Positions 51,036 through 62,000 of a stretch of DNA of 64,000 nucleotides are shown piece by piece; the first letter of the stretch is position 1, and the number at the start of each line of letters is the position of its first letter. The DNA comes from Wocania_A spongiicola. Its GTDB lineage: Bacteria > Bacteroidota > Bacteroidia > Flavobacteriales > Flavobacteriaceae. The stretch lies in the NCBI RefSeq assembly GCF_023502325.1, contig NZ_JAMFLZ010000002.1, positions 372,001 to 436,000 of the forward strand. The letters run 5' to 3'. Both the position numbers and the translations under genes were made by a program. The notes beneath the pieces are model-generated. The model saw only the letters and a list, made by a program, of their open reading frames with translations, did not search any database and had not been told where the DNA came from.

Positions 51036-53076
51036 AATAGCGCATTTAAGTATATTGTTTATTACAAGTATGTATTTGCTAATACCTACTTTAACGTATT
51101 CGCAAGAAGCACTTACCAATCAAGTTAAAGAACTAAAAATTAAAATTTCTGAGTTAGAAGGTGGATCAAAGCTAAAACTTATGGATAGCTTATCTCGCTT
51201 AATTAATTATACTAATAATCCTAAATTAAAAGCAGACTCAATTATTAGAGCTACTATAGAGTATGCTTATAAAATGGACTCTCTTGAAATTGCTGTTGCT
51301 CGAACATCATCTTTAATCTTTTATTATGCAAATAGAGTTAATAAACCAAAAGAAGGAATAAACGTTTTTAATGATTTTAAAAAGAAAAAGTTAAATATAA
51401 GTGATAACGATATACTTGCAAGATTATATACGAATGCAGGAGATGCTTATTTTTTTTCAGGAACTATAAAAGAATCTATTCCAATATATGATGAAGCTGA
51501 AGCATATGCTTTAAAAGATAATGACAGCATATTATATGCTGAAGCAAGAACATATAAAGCATCTGCGTTTGTAGATATGGGAGATTATGCTACTGGGTCA
51601 CAATTACTTTCAGAAACAGCTAAAATATTTACAATTTTAAAAGATACTACCCGTTTGATAGGGGCAAGAAATACATTAGCAGTAGTATATAGTAAAATGG
51701 GATTTTATGAAGAAGCTAAGAAAGAGCGTACCGAAGTTATTCAGATTAGCAAATCACAAAGAGATTACAGAGCTTTAATTCCTAATTTATTTAATGCTGC
51801 AATTGACGCTAATAAAAATGGTGATCAAGTATTGAGGCTTAAGTATTTAAATGAAAGTTATTATTACAATACGCCAGATGAGTCTACAACACCGCGTACA
51901 AAACTATCATCAATAATATCTTACGCTCTTTTGAGTGCTTATTCAGAGAATGATAGCTTAGTTAAAGCTCAACAATTTTTTAATAAAATTCAGAATAAAT
52001 TTTCAAACAACAAACCTGTTCCCTTTGAATACGCATACAGGTCGTCTTTAGCAGATTATTTTATTGCTGTTGGAAATTATAAAAACGCATTAACTAATGC
52101 GCAAATGGCTTTAGACATTCATTTGAGTACTAACAATACCGAAGGGATTTATGAGTCTTATGATAAATTAACTGAAATCTACAGCGGACTTAATGATTTT
52201 GAAAAGGCTTTTACATATACTTCAAAATATAATCGATTTAAAGACTCTATTAACAGTATTCAAAAATCCAGAGCACTATCTTACTACCAAACCTTGTATG
52301 AAACCGAAAAACGCGATTTTAAAATAGCAGATCAAGCTTCGCAAATAGCTTTATTAGATGCTGAAAATAAAATAAACAGACAATGGATGTTATTTGGAGG
52401 TGCTGGTTTATTGTTAGGTTTTTTAATCATTTATTTAATACGATCAAGAAGATTTATAGCTTCAAAGCAAGAATTACAAGAAAAATTCTCTCAAGATTTA
52501 CTTAATGAACAAGAGAAAGAACGTTCTCGTTTAGCTAGAGATTTACATGATAGTGTAGGTCAAAAATTAATGTTGCTTTCAAAAACAACTCAAAAACTGG
52601 GAGATGAAAATGCAGAGAAGTTAGCAACCAATACCTTAGAGGAAGTCCGTAGTATCTCAAGAGGCTTACATCCTTCAAACCTTGAGCGCCTTGGATTAAC
52701 TGAAGCTATTAATGCATTGATTTATGATATTAATGCCAATACCGATTTGTTTTTTACAGATGAGATTGATAATATCGACAATGCATTATCTAAAGAGTCA
52801 GAATTACACTTATATCGAATAATTCAAGAAACTCTAAATAATATTATTAAGCATTCAGAAGCAAAAGCTGTAAAAATGAAAATTCAAAAAACAGCCAATG
52901 ACATTCAAGTAATGATTAGCGACAATGGAAAGGGTTTTGATCTTGAATCGAAATATAAAAATATGAGTTTAGGCTTAAAAACACTTTTTGAACGCGCCAA
53001 AATTTTAGGTGCTAAAATGAATTTAGATAGTGTTGTAAATCAAGGAACCAAAGTAACACTAACTATAACACATTAA
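51028..53076 (+). CDS. TPR sensor histidine kinase 2
   Basis: A 682-residue paralogue of the preceding kinase with the same order: signal peptide (LIPTLTYSQ), TPR-like periplasmic region, transmembrane helix (WMLFGGAGLLLGFLIIYLI), HisKA_3 with LARDLHDSVGQK (His near residue 507) and HATPase with ETLNNIIKHSEAKAV and DNGKGFDL. Even the segment SRALSYYQTLYETEKRDFKIA is shared with kinase 1. The strong similarity along the whole length implies tandem duplication. Its ATG lies inside the end of kinase 1, so the two are translationally coupled. The signal sensed is unknown. Confidence 0.92.
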   Translation: MNKIAHLSILFITSMYLLIPTLTYSQEALTNQVKELKIKISELEGGSKLKLMDSLSRLINYTNNPKLKADSIIRATIEYAYKMDSLEIAVARTSSLIFYYANRVNKPKEGINVFNDFKKKKLNISDNDILARLYTNAGDAYFFSGTIKESIPIYDEAEAYALKDNDSILYAEARTYKASAFVDMGDYATGSQLLSETAKIFTILKDTTRLIGARNTLAVVYSKMGFYEEAKKERTEVIQISKSQRDYRALIPNLFNAAIDANKNGDQVLRLKYLNESYYYNTPDESTTPRTKLSSIISYALLSAYSENDSLVKAQQFFNKIQNKFSNNKPVPFEYAYRSSLADYFIAVGNYKNALTNAQMALDIHLSTNNTEGIYESYDKLTEIYSGLNDFEKAFTYTSKYNRFKDSINSIQKSRALSYYQTLYETEKRDFKIADQASQIALLDAENKINRQWMLFGGAGLLLGFLIIYLIRSRRFIASKQELQEKFSQDLLNEQEKERSRLARDLHDSVGQKLMLLSKTTQKLGDENAEKLATNTLEEVRSISRGLHPSNLERLGLTEAINALIYDINANTDLFFTDEIDNIDNALSKESELHLYRIIQETLNNIIKHSEAKAVKMKIQKTANDIQVMISDNGKGFDLESKYKNMSLGLKTLFERAKILGAKMNLDSVVNQGTKVTLTITH

Positions 53077-53093
53077 ACTTATAAAAAACGATA

Positions 53094-54860
53094 ATGAAAA
53101 ATTTCATATCATATTCCATTGGCTTACTATTTTTGAGTACAACTTTTGCTCAAAATGACAGCCTTCAACTTGAAAACTTATATGAGAATGGAATCAAATA
53201 TGTATCTATTAAACCTAACACATCACAATCAAATTTTATAAAAGCATTAGATATTGTTAATACTATTTTAAATAAAAAGCCCGCTAATTCGTACTTCTTA
53301 CTAAAAAAGGCTTCTATTTTACAGTATTTATGTGAACAATATAGGCTAGATAAAGAGTATGTATCAGGTTTAAAAGCCATACAAGAAAGCTTACGAATAG
53401 GAGAAATTTTAAAAGATTCAAGTTCATTAACAACTACCTATAACCAATTTGGAAGGTTGTTTCAAAGTAAACGAGATAGTTTGAAAGCTAAAAAATATTA
53501 TGACAAAGCTTTCGCTTTATTAGCTATATATCCAAATGATAAAGAAAAAATAAATCTACTTAATAATTATAGTAGTTTCTATATTATTTATGAAGATAAT
53601 GAGTTATCCAAACTATATGCAGAACAAGCACTATCATATGCAGATTCAATTCATTATCTGAAAGGTAAAGCAAATGCCTTAGCTTTTTTGGCACGCTATG
53701 AAAGAGCTAAAAAGAACTACAAAAAATCTTTAAGCTATTCATTAAAGAATTTGGAGATTTCCAGTTTAATAAATGATAAAATAGGCATGGAAAGAAGTTA
53801 TAAAAATTCTGGGTATGCGTATAGAAAATTAAATAATCCAAAAACTGCAATTCATTATTATAAAAAATCTTTGGATTTATTACAGGAAATGGAAATAACA
53901 GGTAGGTTAGCCAATAGATATTTGGCTTTAAGTAACGCTCATAGTGATTTAAAACAGCATGAAACTGCCTTCTCATATTATAGGTTATATAAACGACAGC
54001 AAATAAAAGATTTAAATGTAAAGAGTATCCGAGAATTTGCAGAATTAGATATCAAGTATCAATATAAAAAAGAAAAATTAAAAGATAGTTTATTATTTGT
54101 ACAAGAAAAAAAACTGTCAGAAGCGAAAATAGAAACTTTATATGTGCAGAATAGAATAAAAAAATATTGGATATTATTTGGTGGAATAGGCTTATTGGCG
54201 CTATTTCTAATTATTTATTTAACGCGGACTCGAAAATTTGCTATGTCAAAACAAGCACTGCAAGAACAATTTTCACAAGAGCTTATCAATCAACAAGAAA
54301 AAGAACGCTCAAGATTGGCAAGAGACTTACATGATAGTGTTGGACAAAAATTAATGCTTTTGAGTAAAACTACAAAGAATTTAGGAGATAAAAACGCAGA
54401 ACAGTTAGCCAATTCTACATTAGAAGAAGTTCGTACAATTTCCAGAGGCTTACATCCTTCAAACTTAGAACGCTTAGGGTTAACCGAAGCTATAAATGCT
54501 TTACTTTATGATATTAACGCCAATACCGATTTGTTTTTTACAGATGAGATTGAAAACATAGATAATTTACTATCTAAAGCCTCAGAATTACATTTATATC
54601 GAATAATTCAAGAAACTTTAAGTAATATTGTAAAGCATGCAGAAGCCAGAGCTGTAAAAATGAATATTACTAAAACTACTGAAAATATAAATGTTACTGT
54701 AAGTGATAATGGAAAAGGCTTTGATTTTAAATCGAAATATAGAAACATGAGTTTGGGCTTAAAAACCCTGCTTGAACGTGCTAAAATAATGAATGCTCAG
54801 ATTAACCTTAATAGCAATAAAGGAAAAGGCACTATATTAACATTAAATATCCCCATTTAA
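53094..54860 (+). CDS. TPR sensor histidine kinase 3
   Basis: A 588-residue kinase, shorter by about 95 residues in the sensory part than kinases 1 and 2 and more divergent there, with a signal peptide (STTFAQ), TPR-like repeats (SYKNSGYAYRKLNNPKTAIHYYKKSLDLL), a transmembrane helix (YWILFGGIGLLALFLIIYL), HisKA_3 LARDLHDSVGQK (His near residue 413) and HATPase ETLSNIVKHAEARAV with DNGKGFDF. The kinase half is nearly identical to that of kinase 2, whereas the sensor differs, suggesting input diversification with one output. One base separates its stop codon from the regulator gene. Confidence 0.92.
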   Translation: MKNFISYSIGLLFLSTTFAQNDSLQLENLYENGIKYVSIKPNTSQSNFIKALDIVNTILNKKPANSYFLLKKASILQYLCEQYRLDKEYVSGLKAIQESLRIGEILKDSSSLTTTYNQFGRLFQSKRDSLKAKKYYDKAFALLAIYPNDKEKINLLNNYSSFYIIYEDNELSKLYAEQALSYADSIHYLKGKANALAFLARYERAKKNYKKSLSYSLKNLEISSLINDKIGMERSYKNSGYAYRKLNNPKTAIHYYKKSLDLLQEMEITGRLANRYLALSNAHSDLKQHETAFSYYRLYKRQQIKDLNVKSIREFAELDIKYQYKKEKLKDSLLFVQEKKLSEAKIETLYVQNRIKKYWILFGGIGLLALFLIIYLTRTRKFAMSKQALQEQFSQELINQQEKERSRLARDLHDSVGQKLMLLSKTTKNLGDKNAEQLANSTLEEVRTISRGLHPSNLERLGLTEAINALLYDINANTDLFFTDEIENIDNLLSKASELHLYRIIQETLSNIVKHAEARAVKMNITKTTENINVTVSDNGKGFDFKSKYRNMSLGLKTLLERAKIMNAQINLNSNKGKGTILTLNIPI

Positions 54861-54861
54861 C

Positions 54862-55509
54862 ATGAATAAAAAAGACATTACTTTAGTTATTGCAGATGAC
54901 CATCCAATGCTTTTAAAAGGCTTGAATGATGAGTTAATATCTAATGGCTACAATGTCATTGCACAGGCTAATAATGGCATACAAGCATTGGAGCTTATAT
55001 TAAAGTTGCATCCCGATATTGCATTACTAGATATAGATATGCCACTTCTCTTAGGGTTTGAAGTCATTAAAATGGCAAGAGAAAAAGGATCTAAAACCAA
55101 ATTCATTATCTTATCATTTCATAAAGAAGCCTATTACATTGTACAGGCTAAAACATTTCAAATAGATGGTTACCTTTTAAAAGAAGATGGTTTTTTTGAA
55201 ATAGATCATTGCATTGAAGAGGTTTTAAAGGGCAATATTTATTATAGTAAATCCATAGATGATAAACCTTTAAACTTAGCAACAGACGAACTAAAACGTC
55301 TAAATTTATTAACGCTTTCAGAAACAAAAATATTAAAACTTATTGCTCAGGAAATTTCAAATCAAGATATAGCTGAATCCCTATCTTTATCAATTCGAAC
55401 TATTGAAAAACATCGCAGTAATATTATTGAAAAACTAGGGCTTAAAAAAGGGAATAACGTACTTACAAATTGGGCTTTGGTAAATAGAACTGTTATATTA
55501 TCCCAATAG
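54862..55509 (+). CDS. NarL/LuxR-family response regulator
   Basis: A 215-residue two-domain regulator. The receiver domain (about 5-125) has the acidic pair in VIADDHPM, phospho-acceptor Asp57 in LLDIDMP, Ser in ILSFHKE and Lys in YLLKED. The C-terminal LuxR-type HTH (about 150-205) reads LSETKILKLIAQEISNQDIA ... SIRTIEKHRSNIIEKLGL. It is the last gene of the three-kinase operon and the natural phosphorylation target of all three. Its likely binding site is the 21-bp-spaced repeat found in front of the operon, the next gene and the giant gene, which would make it autoregulated; this is inference. Confidence 0.95.
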   Translation: MNKKDITLVIADDHPMLLKGLNDELISNGYNVIAQANNGIQALELILKLHPDIALLDIDMPLLLGFEVIKMAREKGSKTKFIILSFHKEAYYIVQAKTFQIDGYLLKEDGFFEIDHCIEEVLKGNIYYSKSIDDKPLNLATDELKRLNLLTLSETKILKLIAQEISNQDIAESLSLSIRTIEKHRSNIIEKLGLKKGNNVLTNWALVNRTVILSQ

Positions 55510-55514
55510 ACTAA

Positions 55515-55579
55515 GTACCAATACGTAATAATTACGTATTAGTTCTTATGGTACACATTAACTTTTCAATATACATTGC
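55515..55579 (+). promoter_or_regulatory. Operator and promoter of the receiver-like gene
   Basis: GTACCAATACGTAATA begins at 55515 and GTATTAGTTCTTATGG at 55536, again 21 bp apart and matching GTAC-N5-CGTA and GT-N6-TCTTAT of the other two promoters. A TACATTGC -7-like box begins at 55572, 36 bp after the second repeat as in the other two. Within the site lies a perfect palindrome with arms AATACGTAAT and ATTACGTATT around 55530. Confidence 0.6.
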
Positions 55580-55607
55580 ATTTTTTGAATTATGATAGAA
55601 ATAAAGG

Positions 55608-55976
55608 ATGCAAATAGTATTAGCCCACAGTGATAAAGAATATGTAGAGCAATTAAAAATATTCTTTTTTAAAAACGGCTTTACAGATATTCATATTTTT
55701 TACGATGGCTTTGAAGTTTTAAGGCATATTATAAAAAATCGTAACCAATTAGTAATTGTTGAAGAAGAATTGCCAGGGCTTAATGCTGCAGACATAAAGA
55801 CGGCATTGGTTTTTAAGCGTATTAGGTCTAAATTTCTAATATTGGGATCTAAAGACGAGATAGGTCAAAAAGCAGGTATTGTTCAATCCATCAGCTACAG
55901 TATGAGTAAAGATTTATCTGCTAAAAAAATATTCTCTAAGTTAAAAACAGAACTTAAGCTTCATGATGTAGGGTAA
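55608..55976 (+). CDS. Stand-alone degenerate receiver-domain protein
   Basis: A 122-residue protein with the length and hydrophobic pattern of a CheY-like receiver but altered key residues. The acidic pair is replaced (VLAHSDKE: His7-Ser8 where ADDH is expected), and the phospho-acceptor Asp is Glu52 (IVEEELPG aligns with LLDIDMP). The Thr/Ser position is Gly (LILGSKDE), while the Lys in SMSKDLS is kept. It therefore probably cannot be phosphorylated, and Glu may mimic the phosphorylated state. It has no output domain. It lies 98 bp after the response regulator behind a promoter of the same type. A phosphorylation-independent modulator of the kinases or regulator is a reasonable guess. Confidence 0.8.
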   Translation: MQIVLAHSDKEYVEQLKIFFFKNGFTDIHIFYDGFEVLRHIIKNRNQLVIVEEELPGLNAADIKTALVFKRIRSKFLILGSKDEIGQKAGIVQSISYSMSKDLSAKKIFSKLKTELKLHDVG

Positions 55977-56003
55977 ATAGGTTTAAGCAGTTATATTTTA
56001 TAC

Positions 56004-56068
56004 GTACTGGCACGTAGTATATGTGTGCCACCTCTTATTTTTTGATATATGCTTAGTAGGTAATTTTG
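56004..56068 (+). promoter_or_regulatory. Operator and promoter of the giant surface protein gene
   Basis: GTACTGGCACGTAG at 56004 and GTGCCACCTCTTATTT at 56025 are 21 bp apart. The second matches GTACTGCCTCTTATTT of the kinase promoter at 13 of 16 positions. TTTG at 56041-56044 and TAATTTTG at 56061-56068 give a -33/-7 promoter with a 16-bp spacer; the -7 box starts 36 bp after the second repeat. GGCAC/GTGCC within the site also form an inverted repeat. Confidence 0.72.
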
Positions 56069-56093
56069 TTTAATAACAAAACCCCTTTAAGTT

Positions 56094-59000
56094 ATGTTAA
56101 AAAGAATATTCACCTTAATTTTTTTTATAACTATTGGTGCAAATGCATTATTAGCACAAAATGCGCTTAATGGTGATGGTAGTTGGCATACTATAAATTA
56201 TACAGGTAATTATGAAGATTTTACAATTCCTACTACTAACTATACACATATAGAGTTTGAAATAATTGGAGCAGATGGAGGTAATGCAAGAGGTACTGCT
56301 TGCGATCGTATTGCTGGAGGGAACGGTGCCATTATTAATGCAACATGGAATATTGGTAATGGTATAGGCGAAATTTCAGAAGGTAAAACATTACGTTTTT
56401 ATGTAGGACAAGCTGGAGCAGGAAGTGGAACAAATGGTGCTGGTGGAGGCGGTGGTGGTTCCGCAATAGTTGTTTTAGGAGGAGATAACTCTATTTTATC
56501 AGTAGCTGGTGGTGGTGGTGGCTCTTATGCAAATGAAAGTTTATTTGGTTGTGTTGAGAAATATGGTAAGGATGCATCTTTAACAGAAAATGCAAATTCT
56601 GGGGGTTCTGATGGGAATGGAGGTGAAACCATTTCTGGCAATTTTTATTCTTATGGAGGCGGAGGCGGAGGCGCTTTTGATTCTGCAAGAGATGATGATG
56701 GTTTAAATTATACTCATGGTGGTCAACGAGGAATTTGGTATGGGGGTATAGGTGGTATTTTAGAAAATGATCATGATGCATGGGCAGATAATGTAGGTGG
56801 TTGGGGATTTGGTGGCGGAGGTGCTGGTTTTGATGATTACGGAAGTTACGGAAACCCAGGTGGCGGCGGTGGCGGCGGTTATTCTGGCGGTGATCATGGT
56901 GGTGAGGCTGGGGCCGCAGGAGGAGGAGGGTCGTATATTAGAAACGATTATTATGATTATAACACTTCTATTAGAGTTTCAAATGTAAATAATAGAAATG
57001 GAGAAATAAAATATCGTTTTGTTAATAGAACAGATTGTACTCCAGAAATATCTGGTGTAAATGTGTTCGAAGCTACAGATTGTAGTGAACAAGGAAGAGT
57101 AGATGTGTTTTTAGCTAATGATGGTGGGTGTAATCCAGAGTATATAGAGATAAGATATGTTTTATATAGGTCAGACGATCCGGGTTGGCAGAGATATTCT
57201 AATAATGGAATTTACGAAAACTTACCTGTCGGGGATTATCAAGTTTGGGTTTTTAGAGATATAAATGCTTATACCAACCAGAGAGAATGGTATGATGATA
57301 CTCATTTCTCAATTACTTCAAACCTAGCAGATAACGAATTCCCAACAGCAGTCTTAAAAGATCTTACGGCAACTTTAGATGCTAATGGTGAAGTTACTGT
57401 TCTTGCTGCCGATGCAGATAATGGTTCTTACGATGATTGTGCAATAGATAGAATTGTATTTCCATTAGATAATTCAGAAGGTGTTAGAGAGTATTTAAGC
57501 TCACGAACTTTTGATTGTACTGATTTAGGAACACAAACCCTTGTTGTATGGGTTTATGATACAGCAGGAAAAATCCATGGAGCAACTTTTGATTTAACTA
57601 TTATAGACCAAGAAGCACCAATAATAAATGAAAATGTAAACTCGCCAGCTGAAGCTATATATGATATAGAAATTCCAAATAATGGCTCAATAACGTTAGA
57701 TGAAGCTTATTTTAGTGAAGTTTTAACCTATTTTATTGATGCACCTTGCGCAAATGGTACATTAAGTTTAAACTCTTCGGTGATTGGTAGTTCTTTTACC
57801 TGTGCAGACGTAGGTAGTACGATGTCTTATCCTACCACAGTAGTGGATGAATTCGGAAATGAATCTCCTCAATTTCCAATTACCTTAAACATTATTGATA
57901 CAGACATTCCAGTTATTGAATATAACGAAACTATTAATCTTTCTGTAAACGCTACTAGTGGAGATACTGTTTTAACGATTAATGATATTATTAGCAGTAT
58001 AACTTATACAGGGTGTTTAACAGATGCTGAGATTCGTTCCGACTATAATTGGCCAGCAGGCGGCATTACATACACTTGTAATAGTCTTGGAAGTTATACA
58101 TACGAAATAACACCCACAAATAATACAACATTCCCAACCTTAAACATAAGTGTGGCTATAGATGACGCTATTCCTACTAATGTAACTGTAAATGACGCAA
58201 CGGTTCTATTGAACAATGAAGGATTAGGATATTTATCAATGGATGATTTGGTATTTAATGCACAAGCAAATCAATGCTATACATTAGAAGAAATTGCGGC
58301 TAATTATTCGTTGCCTCCTATATATACTACATTTAGTTGTGTGGACAAAGGCACAACACAAACCACCCTTTTAGATAAGTTAAATGAGAATTTTCCAGAT
58401 ATTAGCTTGGTTATACATGTTAATGATCCGGGGCCATGTATTGTTGATCCTAGCACTTATTTTATTACCACTTGGGAAACCACAACACCTAATGAAACCA
58501 TTACCATTCCTACTACAGGCAATAATTATAATTATACGGTAATTTGGGGAGATGGCATAGAAGAACAAGGGTTTACAGGAAATGCTAGTCATGAATATTT
58601 TACACCAGGCATTTATGAAGTCATCATTATTGGTGATTTCCCCAGAATTTACTTTAATGGATCCGAAGATAGAGATAAGATTCGCAGCGTAGCACAATGG
58701 GGAACGAACCCTTGGGTATCAATGAAATATGCATTTGTAGGCTGCTCAAACCTAGATGTAACGGCCACAGATGTACCCGATCTCTCCAATGTAACGAATT
58801 TTGATAGTATGTTTAGAAACTGTCACAATCTTGTAGGAACATCTGCTTTTAATAACTGGGATGTGTCTACCATAGAAAATATGAGATGGTTATTCTATAA
58901 AGCTTATAAATTCAACCAAGATTTAAGCAACTGGAATGTATCCAATGTTACCGATATGTGGGTAGCCTTTGGTGAGTGTCTAAAATTCAATCAGGACATT

Positions 59001-62000
59001 TCCAGTTGGGATGTGAGTAACTTAGGACAAGCTGGTTATATGTTTGTCAATGCACATGAGTTCAATCAGGATATTAGCAATTGGGATGTGTCTAATTTAA
59101 GAAGTACATTCCACATGTTTAAAAATGCATATGCTTTTGATCAGGATATAGGAGCATGGGATATTTCTAATGTAACAAGCGCTGAAGAAATGTTTATTGG
59201 TGCTAAATTGTCTCAACAAAATTATGACAACTTATTAATAGGTTGGAGTACTTTAGATCCAGGTGAAACTCAAATCCCTTCAAACCTTGTTCTTAATGGA
59301 GGAAACAGTCAATATTGTATTGGAGAAAGCGCAAGAGATATATTAACCGATCCATCTGGATTAAATTGGACCATTACAGATGATGGAAGTAATTGTTCGG
59401 ATGCATTTATTACAAAATGGAGAACTACCACTCCTTATGAGATTATAACTATTCCAACAACAGGATCTGGATATAATTATACTGTAGATTGGGGTGATGG
59501 TACAATACAAAATAATATAACGGGTAATACAAGCCATACTTATGCCGCTCCTGACATACATACAATAAAAATCTATGGCGATTTCCCAAGAATTTATTTT
59601 AATGCTACTGGCGATTATCAAAAGCTTTTAGAAATTTCTCAATGGGGAAGCTACCCTTGGTCGTCTATGGAATATGCCTTTTTTGGTTGTTTAAATTTAG
59701 ATGTAACAGCAACAGATACACCTAATTTATCACAGGTAAGTTCTTTAAACGGGATGTTTTTTGCTTGTGAAAATTTAGTAGGAACACCTGCCTTTAATAC
59801 TTGGAATGTTTCAACAATAACAAGCATGAAAGAACTTTTTTATGCAGCTTTGTTATTTAATCAACCACTGAACGATTGGGATGTATCTAACGTAACGACC
59901 ATGTCAGAAATGTTTCGTAGTGCAATTACTTTTAATCAACCATTGGACAATTGGGATGTTTCAGCGGTAGAGAATATGTCGCATCAGTTTTTTGCAGCAT
60001 CTTCATTTAATCAAGATTTAGGCAATTGGGATATTTCTAGTTTGAATTTTGCATCTGCAATGCTATCAAGCACATCATTATCCTGGGAAAATTATGATAG
60101 CTTATTAATAGGTTGGCAAACCTTAAGTGATGAAGAAACACAAATTCCTACCAATGTTACATTTCATGCAGGAAGCAGCAGTGTATACTGTCTAGGAGAA
60201 GATGCAAGACAAAGTTTAATAGACGATGCTTCTTGGACAATTTCAGATGGAGGAAAACAATGCCCTCAGATTAGTGTTCCTGATCTAACAGGAGATACCC
60301 AAGTTAACGCAGAAGTAGCATTAACGAATGTTGGATTGATGCTAGGTACTAATACTGAATTCTATAGCCAAACCATTGCTTTAGGCAATATTATTAGTCA
60401 AAACCCAGAAGCTGGTGTGGATGCAGATCTAGGTTCGGAAGTAAACGTTATGACATCATTAGGGCCAAGCCCTATAAAAATTACTGGTGTTATGTCTGCC
60501 AATACTGTGTTTACTAATACGATTGAATTGTACGTCTATGAAGATATTCCAGATTTAAGTGTTTTTTCCATTGGTATTGTGGGTGATGGCGGAGGTTCAG
60601 ATGGTCAAGAATTTTACCTCTCTGGTTCTGCTACTGCAGGAGATTTTATTTATTTAACCAGTGATCTAGATACTTTTGAAGCGTTTTTTGGGTTTGCAGC
60701 CAATTTTAATTTAGGCAGAATCAATGATTTTAGAGGCTATTTTGCTATCGAATTATTTGTTGATGAAGTTGAGTCTCCTGTATTATTAGATAGTTATGGT
60801 GATGTTAATGTTAATGGAGGTACTGCATCATGGAATTTCACAAAAGGTTGGGCATACCGTATAAATAACACAGGGCCAGATGGAGGTTTTATAGAGTCTA
60901 ACTGGCGTATACCTGGTCAAGATATTTTATTTGGTAACCCGCTAACAAATGCAACAGCTCCAGTACCTTTTCCGGTAGGCACTTATGACCTTCCATACGA
61001 TAATGTACCTCCTAGTGCGGTTTGTCAAGATTTAAATATTACTCTGGATTCATCAGGTTTTTCAACTACTCCAGACCTTATTAATAATAATTCCACAGAT
61101 GATGTCGGTATTGCTTTAATGCTCATAGATAACTCTTTTTTTGGTTGTACCGATGCAGGTGCGAATCAAATAACATTAACTGTTTATGATGCAGCAGGGA
61201 ATAAAGACACTTGTATATCTCATGTTAATATTACGTTAGAAGATTCTCAAGTCTTGTGTAGAGATAAAACGGTAGCATTAAGTTTTAATGACCAAGTAAC
61301 AGTTACCATAGATGATCTTTTTACTGGGTTTGAAGGTCCTTGTGTTAGTGAAGGTGCTTCTTGGTATTTAACAGATACAGCACCAGGTATTGGTTCTGGA
61401 ACAGGAGAGGGGTTTAATGGACGAACAACAGTAAATAGCCCTACAGATGATGTTTTCGATAAAGGAACAGGAATATATTATGAATCATTCACGTTTACCG
61501 TGCCAGAAGATGGTAACTATGCACCACAGTTTAACTTTAGTACTTCAGAGGCAGATGATTTATTGTTTGTTTTTGTAAGTGAACAACCTGTTGCACCAAA
61601 TACAGGAGATGTTACAAACAGACCAGGATTTTTAGATGGTTTCGTATACAATCAACCCAATAATTATCTTGGGTCTTTTAGCAATAATGATGCTGTGTTT
61701 TTAAGTAGTGGAACAACCTATTACCTTCAAGTTGTAGTCGAGTCTGGGGCACCAGCAACATTTAGTGGGGGTATAAATACAGGTGCAGGTTTTAATACTT
61801 TCGATGCTATAACTTATACCTCTGCAGATATAGGGGATAATACCATATATGTTGTTCTTATAGATGACCTTGGTCGTATGTCTTATTGTGAGTCTAAAGT
61901 AACAGTAACTACATCTAATCCATTTATAACAACATGGCAAACAGATAATCCTAATGAAACCATAACTATTCCTACTGCAGGTGGAGCTTATAGATATGAT

